Positions 14,042 to 27,488 of a stretch of DNA of 64,000 nt are shown here, in pieces. Both the position numbers and the translations under genes were made by a program. The notes below the pieces were generated by a model. That model searched no databases, was not told the DNA's origin, and saw only the letters and a list, made by a program, of their open reading frames with translations. Origin of the DNA: Annulohypoxylon bovei var. microspora (lineage: Eukaryota > Ascomycota > Sordariomycetes > Xylariales > Hypoxylaceae); the NCBI GenBank assembly GCA_022836615.1, contig MU405241.1, positions 186,001-250,000 of the forward strand, given 5' to 3'. The number at the start of each line of letters is the position of its first letter. The first letter of the stretch is position 1.

Positions 14042-17000
14042 ATGGCTAATCATCAAGCCCGAATGTCCATGTACTCGGTGGCCTCCGATTCCGTAGGAGG
14101 TCCTCGAGGTGCCGGACAACAATCAACCCAAGTATCGACCACTACATTGTTGAACAGCATCCACAACATCTACCTGTCTTCCCAACCCCACCGATTAGAC
14201 GCTGGAACGAGTCTCGTCGTCAACACATGGCTCACAGCAACTCAAGTAGGGCCAGATGGCAGAATGGGAGGAACTGTAGACCCTGCCTTGGCAGCTAGAG
14301 CTTGGGAACATGCTAGACGCCGGGCAGAGGATGGTTGTATCATTCTAGGGTATGTGGTATCGCATGCTAATATTCCTCAGCTCGTTGCTCACAGATAATC
14401 TAGGTCTCTCCATCAATCAACGCCTTCGCTGTTGAGCCCATTCCTGTCGTCTCTACCCCTTTCTATCCCCTCGTCCCTGTTTACTGCTCTTGAAGTAATC
14501 CAACCTTTCATACGCTGCGTGACACCCTACAATCCATCAACACCGCGGCAGTCCGCTTTAGCGGTAACCTTGACCTTAAACTTGACCGGAACTCTAAATG
14601 CGGCCAGTGTAGCGCTGTCACAGGGTGGTATTGATACTGTGAAGGGTCTGCTCGACATACCTGCCGAGGCTGGTTATCGTGCATTTGACGTCTTCTACTA
14701 CCTCCTGACATCTGTATCAACCCCAGCCGAACGGGAGTTTTTGGGTCTCAAGTCAGCCTCTGCCTATTCACTATTAGCCAAGTCCGGAACCTACAACCCC
14801 CCTTCTTATCTTCCAACGGCCGACGATGGAGCTGCCGCGGATGACTTCCGCACTGCTCTAAAGGAAATTGGTATTAAGGGTTCGGCTCATCGAAACTTCA
14901 TCTCTACGCTTGCCGGACTTCTCAAACTTGGCAATACTCTGGATTATAATGTCGACGATGAGGTCCTGGAAGACATCTGTGAAGATGTTGGCGGGCTACT
15001 TGGCCTTGACCCCGAAGTCTTGGCAACGCAATGCACAACAGATGATAGACGAACTTTGGTAGGGGGATTGTACGAAGCTCTAGTCGATTGGGTAGTCACC
15101 AAGGCAAACGAGGCTATTGCCATTCAAATGTCTCGCATACGAGATGGCCAGGAGTCCCTCGACGGACATCGAACGCCAAATTCCGAAGAAAATGGCGACA
15201 CTGTTAGCATTACTGTCGTTGAAATTCCCGATCCCAACCTCGGTAAAGCTATTGCTATGCGCGGAATTTTCGATGACAGCTTAGGAATCAACGCTGAAAT
15301 GAAGGAAGATGGAGTGGATGCGGTGGCCGTGGGAAGCTCAGTTCTTCGAGAGACTCAAAACGCTGTTGCAGAGGTCGCACCCGATCTAGGCATTATGACA
15401 GGCCCAGTTGCGCGAACGAGGCAGCACGAACTGGAAAAGAGAGAAGAAATTCTGGAGAAGGCTGGCTTCGGTAGTGATGAAGATGGTTTCTTAAAGAAGT
15501 TGCTTTTCCCCGTCCCTGGTCAGGGTATCAACCTAGGCCAAACTGCACGATTCGATCTTCCGGCTGTTCTGAGCGCTAGCCGTGTATGGTATCACTTGTC
15601 CCTCCACCCTACGGACGAAACTCCGGCTAGTTTAGCATCTCTGCCTTCAATTACGTCTGCCTGGTCGGCAGGCACGGTCTCTCGCCAACTACGCGCGTGG
15701 AGATTGCCGGAGTGGGCTAATCGTCGCAACAAAAACTTAGACTTCACTGCCGACTTTGATATGGACGAGTTTTCGCAACGTTTCGCTCCTTTGGGCTGCA
15801 GGGACGGCCGAGATGGCATTGAGACTTGGATTCTCGAGAGAGGGTGGAGCAACGGTGAGGTTGTGATCGGCAAGGAAAGAGTTTGGATGCGCGAGACTGC
15901 CTGGTGGGAGGCCGAAAGCATGCTTGATCTAAAGCCAACCCAAGATCCTATGGCTGGTGGCATGGGCAGCGTGTTTAACACACCTGGCCTCGACAGGGGC
16001 TTTCCTAACGACGGCAGCGGGTTCTTCGCACCCCACATTCCCGACCATAACTCCAATAGTAGTCGGGATCAACTTTTGAATCACCAGCGCAACCCAAGCC
16101 AACTCACTTTTGCGCAGAGTCAGATGAGGGCACCTTCAGCTACCCCTTCGGCTATGCGCAATGCCAACACCGGTGATTATGGCCTAGGGTCAAAGGGAGA
16201 TCCGCATCGTGACGAACTATTCTATACTCCAGAGGGTGAATTCATCGGCAATCTCGATGCCGCTGACGCAAAAGGCAAGCACATTGAGACGACAGACCAA
16301 ACCAAGACTCGCCGTCTTTGGGTTGGTTTCGTCTGGGCCGTGACATTCTGGATTCCTTCATTTGTACTTACACACGTCGGACGAATGAAGCGGCCGGATG
16401 TCAGGATGGCATGGCGAGAGAAATTCGTCCTCGTCTTCATCATTCTGTTACTCAACGGTTTTATCGTGTTCTGGATTATTGTGCTGGGCCAGATCATATG
16501 TCCGAACTTTGATAAAGCCTGGTTGCAAACGGAGATTGCTACTCATCAAGGTCAAGACGATTTCTGGGTTAGTATTCACGGAAAAGTCTACGATATCACC
16601 AACTTTTGGCGGCAACAACATAGCGACACCAATATCGAGACAACGAATGAACTCATGGAAGAGTTTGCTGGCTTGAACTTGGATGAGTACTTTGTAGCTC
16701 CTCTTCCACTTACTTGCCCCGGCCTGGGTGTATCTGATACCATCCAACTCCAAAAGAACAGCACGCCTACGTTGCCTCAGGGTGTTCACACCTCTGGTTA
16801 TTACCAAGCTGACCAGACCAGCAAGCTACGATCTGCTACCTGGTACCGTGATGACTTTCAGCCAAAAATCAAGCAATACTACCATGGTGACTTGGTCTGG
16901 GATGCCCAGAATGTCGAGGATGATGGGAAGAACAATAACCATATGTGGGTTACCTACGATGGTGGTATATATGATCTAACGGACTATTTCGTGACTATCG

Positions 17001-19506
17001 ATTACTACAAGAATCTTGCCCAGTACAATTTCCTGGACACAGATTTGATCGATGTAGTCAAGGACAATCCCGGACAAGATGTCACAACCCTTTGGAACAA
17101 CGCAATTTCTGACGCCAAGGGCAACAACACGGCTACTGCCCTCAAGTTGAACACTCTCAACTGTATCAAGCAAACCTTCTATGTTGGCATACCCGATTTC
17201 CGTTACTCCGCTAAGTGCCAGGCGAACAACTATATTCTTCTCGCCTTCTCCATCATCATTTGCTCAGTCATCGGGCTCAAGTTCCTTTCGGCGCTGCAGT
17301 TTGGATCTAAACGACGACCAGCTCCGCAAGATAAGTTCGTCATCTGTCAGGTCCCTGCCTATACTGAGGGAGAAGACTCCCTAAGGAAGGCTCTTGATTC
17401 CCTCACGGCGCTACAGTACGACAATAAGAGGAAACTCATTTGTGTTATCTGTGATGGTGTCATTGTTGGTCAAGGTAACGATCGACCTACTCCAAAGATT
17501 GTTCTGGACATTCTCGGAGTTGATCCAAAAGTCGATCCTCCGGCCCTGCCTTTCAAGTCCGTCGGAACTGGCAGCGAACAGCTCAACTACGGCAAGGTTT
17601 ATTCTGGTCTTTACGAATACGAAGGCAATGTGGTTCCCTACATCGTTATTGTTAAAGTAGGCAAGGAATCAGAGCAGTCTAAAGCTAAACCCGGCAACCG
17701 TGGCAAGCGTGACTCCCAGATCTTGGTGATGAGCTTCCTGAACCGCGTTCACCACCGTGCTCCGATGAACCCTCTCGAACTTGAGATATTCCATCAAATC
17801 AATAACATCATCGGTGTTGACCCTGAGCTATACGAATATCTCTTGATGGTGGATGCTGATACCTGTGTTCGGGAAGACTCGCTGAATCGACTTGTCGCTG
17901 CTTGTGCCAACAATTCGAAGATCGCTGGTATTTGTGGCGAGACTGGTTTGCAAAACGAGCAACGTTCATGGTGGAGTATGATTCAGGTTTACGAGTATTA
18001 CATCTCTCACCACCTGTCAAAGGCTTTCGAATCGTTATTTGGCAGCGTTACTTGTCTTCCTGGATGGTAAGCTCACCTCATTTTCTACCTATATACTTGA
18101 TTAATATGACTAACACTATGTCCAGTTTCTCGATGTACCGTTTGCGCACTGCTGACAAGGGCAAACCACTAATTATTTCCGATGGCATGATCAAGGACTA
18201 CAGTATCTGCAACGTTGATACTCTTCACAAGAAGAATCTGTTAGCCCTCGGTGAAGATCGATATCTTACAACACTTATGACGAAGCACTACCCGTACATG
18301 TCATATAAGTTTATTCCTGATGCTTATTGTCAAACTGCCGCTCCCGAAGAGTGGAGTGTCTTGCTCTCGCAGCGACGACGATGGATTAACTCAACCATCC
18401 ACAATTTGGCCGAACTAATGTTGCTCAAAGACATGTGTGGTTTCTGCTGCTTCTCTATGCGCTTTATCGTCTTTATCGATCTTACCGGAACCATCATCCT
18501 TCCGGCCACCTGTTTTTACCTGGGCTACCTTCTTTACAGAGTCATCACCCATACTGGCGCGTTTCCACTCATTTCCATTATCATGATTGCCGCAGTTTAC
18601 GGTCTTCAGGCTCTCATCTTCATTCTGAAGCGCCAATGGCAGCACATCGGATGGATGATCATCTACCTGCTGGCCTTCCCTGTCTACTCATTCATCCTCC
18701 CGATCTACTCGTTTTGGAACCAGGACAACTTTTCATGGGGTAACACCCGTATCGTCATCGGTGAGAAAGGCAATAAACAATTGGTCGCAGTGGACGATGA
18801 GGGCTTCGACCCGAGATCTATCCCATTACAACGATGGGATGATTACGCTTCCTTAAACAATTTACCTGGTCGCCGTGGCATGCACAGTGAGAAGGGAATG
18901 GATATTTATGATGACACGTATGAGATGGACGATATGAAATCAGTCTACTCTTCAGTTCGACAACCATCCGTTCTTACCGGTCTTCAGGGCCGTGGCGGAT
19001 ATATGCCTCCTCACTCGCCTGCTCCGTTCCAGAACCAGAACCAGAACATGGGCCGACAATCCGCTTACGGCGCATACACCGACAACCCTGCTCATCGGCA
19101 ATCCACTGCTTCGTTTGGCGACGTCAAGCGTATGCAATCTCCTTACCAAGATGCCCCGAACCATAGGCCCAGTATGAGCAACCTTCGTACCGTATCCAAC
19201 AACTCACCACAATTCGACATGCACCGTGCTTCTACCGGAACTCTTGGCTTCTCTGGCGGCGCTCGTCAACCACTAGGCCAAGGCCACCAGTCTACTACGT
19301 CCTTCGACTTCCAACGAGGGCATCTCGGACCTGATGACGGAATTATCATCGAGGCAATCCAGTCCGTGCTCCGAGAGGTTGACCTCGACACGGTAACCAA
19401 GAAGCAAGTCCGCGCCCTGGTCGAACAACGACTACACACAGAGTTGTCGGGCGAGCGGAGGACATTCCTAGACCGCCAGATCGATAACGAACTGGCTAAC
19501 ATGTAA
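14042..19506 (+). CDS. chsVII: Class VII chitin synthase with degenerate myosin-like domain (CsmB/ChsVII type)
   Basis: Companion of the class V enzyme, also a predicted integral-membrane chitin synthase. Exons are 14042-14349, 14404-18066 and 18126-19506, giving 1783 residues. The first junction reads ILG then SLHQSTPS, so the place of the P-loop is taken by an unrelated sequence: the motor-like domain cannot bind ATP in the usual way, as is known for class VII. Next come membrane spans near 740-790, a cytochrome-b5-like stretch (VYDITNFW, near 831), the CHS2 core from about 1080, QRRRW near 1406, C-terminal spans, a Gln/Ser/Pro-rich linker and a DEK_C domain ending at the stop. The second intron lies inside the CLPGC/FSMYR motif. 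Start chosen at MANHQARMSMYS, the usual N-terminus of the class. Confidence 0.95.
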
Positions 19507-20596
19507 TCGTCGCCTCGTCTTTTCGCGTCTCTAATCTAGGCAGGAGAAAGTTAAAACTCGGAGGACTAATATGGATGTACATATAATAAAGAAGACACAG
19601 GTTGATCATGTTTGATATGACAAGTGGCAAAGGCTCGGGGGAGGGTCCGGGATCGTCCCCCCAAAGAGAAAAGAATCATGTCGTAGTTTGGTGCAAAAGA
19701 AGAAAGAAAGAAAGAAAACCCCATGTAATTTCGTGGTGTCGATTTTTTTTTTTTTAAGGAAGACCAAACTGCCGGAATTAGTATTGTTTTATTGCTGCTT
19801 TAACCCGATCGTTCATTTATGGTTTTCAGGATACGGGATATTTGGCGGCCGGATATATCTCATCATAAAGTACGCTGCATAGCGTCGTCGTCGTTCGTCG
19901 TTCGTCGTCTGCATCGCCTTATCATCATATATTGTCACATATTCGCTACGTAGGCTTTCCTCTCCTTTGGGTGGTGAGCTCTCATGCTAGGTAATATCAA
20001 TCTTGAAAATGTTCTACAAGATCCGGTGTTTTAGTGGATATATGCTATGCTTCATGTATGTGGTGAGATGTGCTTGTTTGGCTTATGTGAGTGTAGGTAT
20101 GAGGAGCGTGTTTTGTAGCTGTTGAGTTTATGAAATTCTGAGTTTTATTTTCTCCGCCACTCACATAGGTATTTGAGTGGCATAACTCACGATAGGCATT
20201 GTGTAGAGGTAATGGATAATTACCTAAGAGTCGAGTAGGTAGATTTGTCCCGCTAGATATTGATTGCCCTTATGTCTTACGATACTTGAGTCACATTGCG
20301 TAGCTCTACCCCCGGAAGTCCGGACAGGTACCTAGATATATATAAGCAGATACGTCTGTCATACCAAATTCGTCGAATAGTAGCCGTTATATTCTCTATA
20401 TACAACCTAAATACCTGCATACCCGTATACCTCCTTCGGCACACGTATACGCCCAATGCTCAGTCCCAATGAAAAAATCAAATCACAATCGCCAAATCTT
20501 TTATACCCCTTAGTAGGCATCTAGGCAAGCGTCCATTTTTATTCCACCGTAAACTAAACCTGCGAACCCTGGATACGGGCCTGTACACGATTCGGC
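19507..20596. other. Convergent intergenic region with simple repeats
   Basis: Lies between the 3' ends of the chitin synthase and the kinase. It holds a GAAA microsatellite (about 19701-19717), a T run (about 19745-19756) and a cgtcgt/cgttcgt repeat (about 19883-19909). No gene seen. Confidence 0.6.
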
Positions 20597-22078
20597 CTAT
20601 ACAATCGTATCGTCGATCTTCCCCACCCCCTTAAGCCGCAGGTAGACATCGGTTCCCCAGCCGTACAGACTCTGCACGGCGATGCCGCCGCCGAAGTACT
20701 CAGCGTAGGCGCGGCTGAGCGGCAACCCGTACCCCAGGCCCGCGATGGAGCTCCCGCTCCCGGCTGCCGATATCACGCCTAACGCGTCCTTACCGCCGCC
20801 GCCGGGGACCTCGTCCTCTTCGCTGAAGGTCGTGAAGCTGTAGCTCCAGATGTTGGGTAGGACTTCCGGCGCGATGCCGCCGCCTCGGTCGCGGATCCGG
20901 ACCGTGACCCCGGGCGCGTTGTCGTCGAGGGGCTTGATGGCGTCGCCCCTAAAAGCGCCTTTGTCGCCGGCGGGGGGGTCGAGGGTCACGCGGGGAGGAC
21001 CGGCGTCCGGGGGCTCCGGGGCGATGGTTATGACGACGGGCTCGCGGTTGCGGCCGCTCTCGACGGTGGCGCGGAAGGCGTTCTTGAGCAGCTCGGTTAC
21101 GATGTACTCCAGGTGCATGGGCACGAAGGCGAAGGTTGTGTTGGGCTCGCCGTCGATTATCCAGTGCGGGCGCACCCCGTACTTCAGCTCGCAAATATCG
21201 GCTACGAAGCCTGCACAAGAGTCGACGACGGCAGAGGGCGAGAGCGCGGTGTCGATTACCCCGATGTAGGACGGGTGTTCTGGACACGGGGTCGGAGAGG
21301 CGCCTGGGTCGAAGTGCGGGAGTGAGCTGTAGTGGAGCGCGATGTGCTGCTCGGCGATAAGCCGCGTGCCGATTCGGGTGCGTAGGTGCGTATCGAGGAA
21401 GTGGGTTACCTCGCCCGGTGAAATGTACCGCCGGCACTCGAGGAAGCCCTTAGCGAGGATGGGGATGGTGTCCTGGTGCGTATGCACAAGGTCGGCGAGG
21501 ATCTGGGTGAAGCGGATCTCGGCATCGAGGTTAGCGATGGTGCGGTGCTTCCACGGGAGAAGAGTCGAGAGCGAGTGCAGGTAGTTGTGGTAGATCTTGC
21601 TGATGTTGGGGTTCGACACTACGATGAAGGGTAGGTTACGCAGCGCCTGGATGCGGTGGGCTAGTCGGATGGGGAGCAATGAGAGGGTGAAGTTGGCTGA
21701 AGAGAAGAGAGCCTCTTCTGAAATGGGAGGACGACCATGTCTGTTGAATTGAGGTTCTGTTAATACACAATCTGGCTTAAGAATTGATGCTTGGTTACAT
21801 CTGTATATCTTCCTATAACTCAAGGCGGTGAATAGAACGACCTACTTGACCAGATCAGCGAGGCTCAACGGATGCTGATGCTTGTTGGTAAGGTCGGCTA
21901 TCTCGTCGTCGGTCACCGTCGTGGTGCTCGGAGGGTGGGACCATTTCTGATGGGACGACGAAGACGAGGATTTGCTTGCGGCATGTGACGAATAGTAACA
22001 CGATCTTAGCAGATTGCGTCTTGTAATCGAGGCATTGGATGTGTGAAAACACCGTAGCCGCCCGAGTATATTCCTCAT
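20597..22078 (-). CDS. Mitochondrial dehydrogenase kinase (PDK/BCKDK family)
   Basis: Protein kinase of the GHKL fold that phosphorylates and switches off the E1 subunit of pyruvate or branched-chain 2-oxoacid dehydrogenase in the mitochondrial matrix. Exons 22078-21846 and 21740-20597 give 458 residues; the junction restores KHGRPPISEEALF. The N-terminus (MRNILGRLRCFHTS...) is basic, Ser-rich and acid-free, as expected of a mitochondrial presequence. An all-alpha N-terminal domain is followed by an ATPase domain with an N box ELLKNAFRA (about 292), a G1 box DRGGG (about 359) and GLGYGLPLSRAYAEYF (about 409). The C-terminal half is markedly GC-rich. Fungi carry more than one paralogue; I cannot decide between pyruvate and branched-chain specificity. 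Confidence 0.9.
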
Positions 22079-22604
22079 GGCGGCATCGTGTGGTGTAAAG
22101 CAGTGAGGAATAGAAGAGGACGGTGGTACGTTAGAGCAGTTGGAGCAATTGGAGTCATAAGCGAGGATAGAAATAAGAAAGAGAAAATTGCAATAATGGC
22201 CGAATTTTGATGTGTTGGAGTCACGAGGCAACCCCCGGAAGCATCGACGTCAGTGCAGAAATTGAATTGATAAGGGTCTGTTATCTTAGTGTGGCTGCCG
22301 ATCTTACCTATAATGTCTACTAGTAACCGAAGTACCTGAGTATGCCCCTTTTAATGAGCTCTTTCCAATAATTGATCTTTCTTTACTATACACCTCAGTT
22401 ATCGCATTAAACACAGATAAGACAATAAGTATTACGAAATGTGAAATATATTGGGCATCTATTCTTTCTCTATTGCTGCATAAGCCAAGTCAAGTCAAGC
22501 TTTCTGATCTTGGACCGCAAGGTGCAGCTCCAAAGACCCCGCATCGAATACGCGCTCGCTCGTGCCATAACCTATTGCCTAATTGCCCCTCATCGTGTTA
22601 CCCA

Positions 22605-22975
22605 TCATTGAATCTTCACTTCTTGGTCGAGCTCAACAGCCTGGACGTGCTCGTTCGACTCCAACGTAGTTACGGCATCGTTGGGGAATGAAACTCTAGA
22701 TAAACATTTACCGTTAATATATACCAAGGATACTATATAGGTAATGATTTTAAATAGATGATAAAAGGTGACGTACGAGAAACCCTTGATAAGATTGTAT
22801 TCGTGACCGATCTTGCCGCCTTGGTCCTGGGCGTGCTTCTTTGCAGCAGCTACTTGCTCGGGACTGGCATTTGGCTTGCAGGTAACCTATTAGGCAATGA
22901 GCAACATTATCCATGGGGCATGTCGTATATGATGATGCAAGGAGGTATGGGTAGCATTACAATGTAGGAAGGCAT
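22605..22975 (-). CDS. pbi2: PBI2-like proteinase B inhibitor (inhibitor I9 family)
   Basis: Small cytosolic/vacuolar inhibitor of subtilisin-type vacuolar proteinase B, the size of yeast Pbi2 (about 75 residues). Three tiny exons at 22975-22961, 22886-22777 and 22695-22605 join in frame to 71 residues. The product begins MPSYI-VTCKPNASPEQ, continues with HEYNLIKGFSVSFPND, and ends in EVKIQ. This pattern (IV-T-K near the start, the HE-x-x-LIKG-F core, a hydrophobic then acidic C-terminus) is the I9 fold also used by subtilase propeptides. An in-frame upstream ATG at 23131 would add 52 basic, Ser-rich residues that could act as a targeting leader. I prefer the internal start because it matches the family. 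It lies about 530 bp upstream of the kinase gene, on the same strand. Confidence 0.85.
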
Positions 22976-23935
22976 CTTGAAAGATACAGTCGTGTGGAAT
23001 GGACGTCTAGTTGATAGTTTACTAAAGTCTTTGGTTGCGAGGTAATACAACGAGGAAAAAGAGAGTGAGCTCTTGTGGTGTTGTGAGATAAAACGCTGGG
23101 TTTGATGGATGGTAGAAAAGAGAGAGCGCATGCCAATTTAATAGAAAATTGGTCTAGTTAAAGTACAAAGTAGTAGTGCCTGCCTGAGCTACGTATCACA
23201 AGGCGTTTTAACATCAATAAAAGCAAAGAAAGTGGGATAGCACCTCCGGACTGGTGGGAGAATGAATACGTCATCACTGCCTGACTTTAAACGCAAACTT
23301 CCCGTTCCATTATTAGGTATTTTTACTATTTAGCGCCTTGGGAAATATCTCAAGCTTAAACACATGTCTGACAGCTTTCCTATTTAAGTAGAACTCCGAA
23401 CTTGTTTTTGACTCACACGATGGTTCATGCATGCAAAACGATGCCTGAATCGATTCGTCACCACTTGCAAGTACCGTCGAATGACTTGGCATATCGAGAA
23501 GTGCTCTCCTGAGTTGCAACACGAGCATCATTAAACACATAGATCTACACGATAAGCAAAGTGAGGGTCTCTTTCATGAATAGATGACATGCGTAATAAT
23601 CAATCTCCCGAGCTGTGCCTTACTACTTTGGTGCTCAAGATAAAATATACCGAAACTAGGTATAATATATCTAGAACACTGAATACTTTAAAGCCGCCGA
23701 TAACCTGCCGGCAGGCGATCTCAGGGTCCGAACGGTGGAGCCCGCCTGCCCCGCTTGATCTCGGCGTTGGAGTAAAAAAAGGACCCACTTTGACTAGATT
23801 ATCTTATCGCTATCGATAAAGATTTATTCAATGGACCCAAAACATTTTTTCCGCCTTCCATTGAAGTAAGAGCAAAGTTGTCGCAACAGCATTCTACGAA
23901 TTAACTGTTCCATTATCCATTGCAAAATTGCAACC
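22976..23935. promoter_or_regulatory. Divergent intergenic region (pbi2-like / bms1)
   Basis: About 960 bp between two divergent genes. No additional gene seen. A short palindrome, CTTATCGCTATCGATAAAG, lies near 23804-23822. Promoter role inferred from position. Confidence 0.5.
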
Positions 23936-26900
23936 ATGGAGCAACAAACGCATAAGCCTCATCGCAAATCCAAAGAGAAGAAGCAGCAAAATGGCGGTTG
24001 GTTAAATGCATCTACTTTATTATAACTTTTACTAACAAGTTCAGATCGCAATCCAAAGGCCTTCGCCTTCTCGAGACCCGGCAAGCTTCAACGTACTGCT
24101 GCTAGATCGCATGATGTATGTACCATTTGCATGGATATATTATGTCTTAATGATGCTAATATAACTACTTCAGGTCAAAGAGAAGCGGTTACACGTACCT
24201 CTTGTCGACAGATTACCCGATGACCCTCCACCTAGACTCGTGACAATCGTCGGTCCGCCCGGTGTTGGAAAAACAACATTGCTGAAGTCGCTCATTCGCA
24301 GATATACTAAAGAGACAATCACGGACCCCCAAGGACCAATCACTATAGTTACGTCAAAAAAGCAACGGCTTACATTCGTCGAGTGCCCGAGCAAACTGGA
24401 AGCGATGGTTGATATGGCTAAGGTCGCCGACATCGTCTTACTCATGATTGATGGAAATTTCGGCTTTGAGATGGAGACTATGGAATTCCTAAACATCTTG
24501 GCTGCCACGGGTATGCCTGGAAACGTGTTCGGCATCTTATCCCATTTGGACCTCTTCAAAAAACCACAAACCCTGAAGGATGCCAAGAAACGATTAAAAC
24601 ATAGGCTGTGGAGTGAGTTATATCAAGGCGCACACCTATTTTATCTATCCGGTGTTATCAATGGGAGGTATCCGGACCGCGAAATTCACAATCTATCTCG
24701 TTTCCTCTCCGTCATGAAGAATCCTCGCCCATTGATCTGGAGGAACTCCCACCCCTACACGATCATCGACAGCTTCCGAGACATTACGCATCCTACGCAA
24801 ATAGAGGAGGATGAGAAATGTGATCGGTCAATCGCGCTCTCGGGATATCTTCGAGGAACCAACTTCTCAGGCCGTAATCAGCGTATCCATATTCCTGGCC
24901 TTGGCGATTTCTCGGTATCAAGTATAGAGTCTTTGCCTGATCCCTGTCCAACGCCCGCTATGGAACAGGCCCTTGCGAAAGCGACTGGGAAAACAGGGAG
25001 AAGGCGATTGGATGAAAAGGAAAAGAAAGTCCACGCTCCCATGTCAGACCGGAGTGGCTTGAAAATTGACGGCGATGCCATTTGGATCACTAGGGAGAAG
25101 GGTTTCACCTTTGACAAGGACGTCGACTATGTGGAACGTGGCGAGGGCGAAGAGCTTATCATCGGGCTTCAAGGAGAAAGACGGCTACTAGGTCAAACAG
25201 AAGATGGCCTACAGCTCTTCCGCGGTGGCGAAAAGATTACAAGTGTTCCCGAGGAAGAGGATACTGGAAGAAAAAATCAACGAACAGTGAGATTTGCCGA
25301 AAGGGATGAGGAGGAAGATGAAGTTATCGAGGACGAGGGGTTTGTGAGTGCAGAAGAGGAATTCAACTCTGACGAAGAAGCCGAGTTTAGTGAGAAAAAA
25401 CTGGGCAAGGTGTTTAAGGAATCAGACAAAGATGGCGGCGAAGAAGATATCGCGTTCGCTGACAGCGACTCTGATTTAGGCTCTATGTCAGGTGATGAGA
25501 TTGATGACGATGATGAGTCTGATGACGATGAAAAAGACGACTACGACGATGAAGAAGACGACTACGACGGCGAAGAAGCATCTGCCCTCCGATGGAAAGA
25601 CGACCTAGCCGGGAGGGCTCAGATGCTCCATGGCGGTCGACCATCTTACCGGACTGCAGATCTTGCACGTCTAATGTATGATGAGGCTTTAACAGCCGAT
25701 GAAGTTTTACAAAGATGGAAAGGAGAGGTCGAAGCAGATGACTCGGAAGAAAACATTGAAGATTCTGAGGATGAGGATTTCTTCAAAAAGGCAAAGAACG
25801 ATGAAGATGTGGCATCGGAAGATCGCTTCATACCTATATACGATTACGACCAACTGGCAACAAAATGGTCATTAGACGACAACATTGAACAGCTTCGCCA
25901 GCGCTTCACCGCGGCTACTCTAGGTGGAGACGATGAAGAAGACGGGTTTGGTGGATTTGATGAGGACGGCGGGGATGAAGATGATGAAGGAGACGGCGAA
26001 TTCCAAGATCTTGAGGCTGGAGAACAGCAGAAAGCCGAACCTGAGCCGGCAGAAAGTCTAGAAGCGGAACGCGAAAGAAATGCTCGAAGAAAAGAAGAGT
26101 TGAAGCTCCGATTTGAAGAGGAAGATCGCGAAGGCTTCAAGAACGACAAGGCTATTGCCAGACGTGAAGGTGGCGAAGACGAGGAGTTCGGTGAAGATGA
26201 ATGGTATGATTCACAGAAGGCACTCATCCAAAAACAACTTGATATCAACAATGCCGAGTTTGAAGCACTGGACGAACGGCAAAGAGTCGCAGTCGAAGGC
26301 TTCAAAGCTGGCAAATATGCCAAGATTGTGATTGAGAAGGTCCCTGCTGAGTTCGTCGCTAACTTCGACGCTCGGGTGCCCCTAATAGTCGGAGGCGTTA
26401 TGGCAACGGAGGATAGATTTGGATACGTCCAAATCCGCATCAAGAGACACCGCTGGCACAAGAAGATCCTTAAGACAAACGACCCCCTTATCTTTTCTCT
26501 TGGGTGGAGGAGGTTCCAGGCACTGCCGATATACAGCATTTCGGATTCACGTACGAGAAATCGCATGCTAAAGTATACGCCAGAGCACATGCATTGCTTT
26601 GGTACATTCCACGGCCCCCTTATCGCCCCGAATACTGGGTTTGTCTGTTTTCAATCCTTTTCATCCGCCAACCCAGGCTTCCGAATCGCTGCAACGGGAA
26701 CTGTTCTCGCTGTCGACGAGTCAACCGAGATTGTCAAAAAACTCAAACTTACCGGAGCGCCATATAAGATCTTCAAGAACACGGCTTTTATTAAGGACAT
26801 GTTCAATAGTTCGCTCGAGATCGCCAAGTTTGAAGGTGCCGCGATTAAGACCGTTTCCGGTATTCGTGGTCAGATCAAGCGCGCCCTGTCTAAACCTGAT

Positions 26901-27488
26901 GGACATTTCCGAGCTACCTTCGAAGACAAGATCTTAATTAGCGATCTGGTATTCCTCCGCGCATGGTACCCCATTAAGCCGCACCGTTTCTACAACCCGG
27001 TCACCAACCTTCTGGGCGACTGGCAACCGATGCGGCTGACAGGTGAAGTGCGGCGGGACCAAGGAATCCCGACGCCACAGGACCGCAACAGCAAGTACCG
27101 GACGATCGAGCGGGCAACACGACACTTTAACTCATTGAAGGTGCCCCGCGCCCTGGCGGCGGAACTACCGTTCAAATCACAAATCATACAAACGAAACCA
27201 CAAAAGCGAAAGACCTACATGCAGAAGCGCGCGGTGGTGCTAGGCGGAGAGGAGAAGAAGGCGCGTGACCTGCTCCAGAAGCTAACAACGATCCGGAAGG
27301 ACGCTGCGACCCGTCGCCGCGCTAAGAAGGACGAGAAGCGTGCCGAGTTCAAGAAAAAGATGGAGGAGATGGGCGAGAAGAAGGAGGCCCGGGAGAGGAG
27401 GGAGAAACAGGAGTTCTGGCGCAAAGAGGGGAAGAAGAGGAAGGGTGATACAGAGGGGGGCGGGGGAGGGGGTAAGAGGAGGCGGTGA
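23936..27488 (+). CDS. bms1: Ribosome biogenesis GTPase BMS1
   Basis: Nucleolar GTPase of the small-subunit processome, needed for 40S maturation with Rcl1. Exons 23936-23996, 24045-24115 and 24174-27488 give 1148 residues, close to other Bms1 proteins. The short first exons encode the basic start MEQQTHKPHRKSKEKKQQNG and the motif AFAFSRPGKLQRTAARSHD typical of Bms1/Tsr1. The G domain follows with P-loop GPPGVGKTT (about 70), then IDGNFGFEMETMEFLNI and SHLDLFKK. After the AARP2CN region come long acidic tracts (about 400-520 and 580-640), then a DUF663-type C-terminal domain and a Lys/Arg-rich tail ending in KRRR. The first donor is GTTGGT, slightly unusual. Confidence 0.95.
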
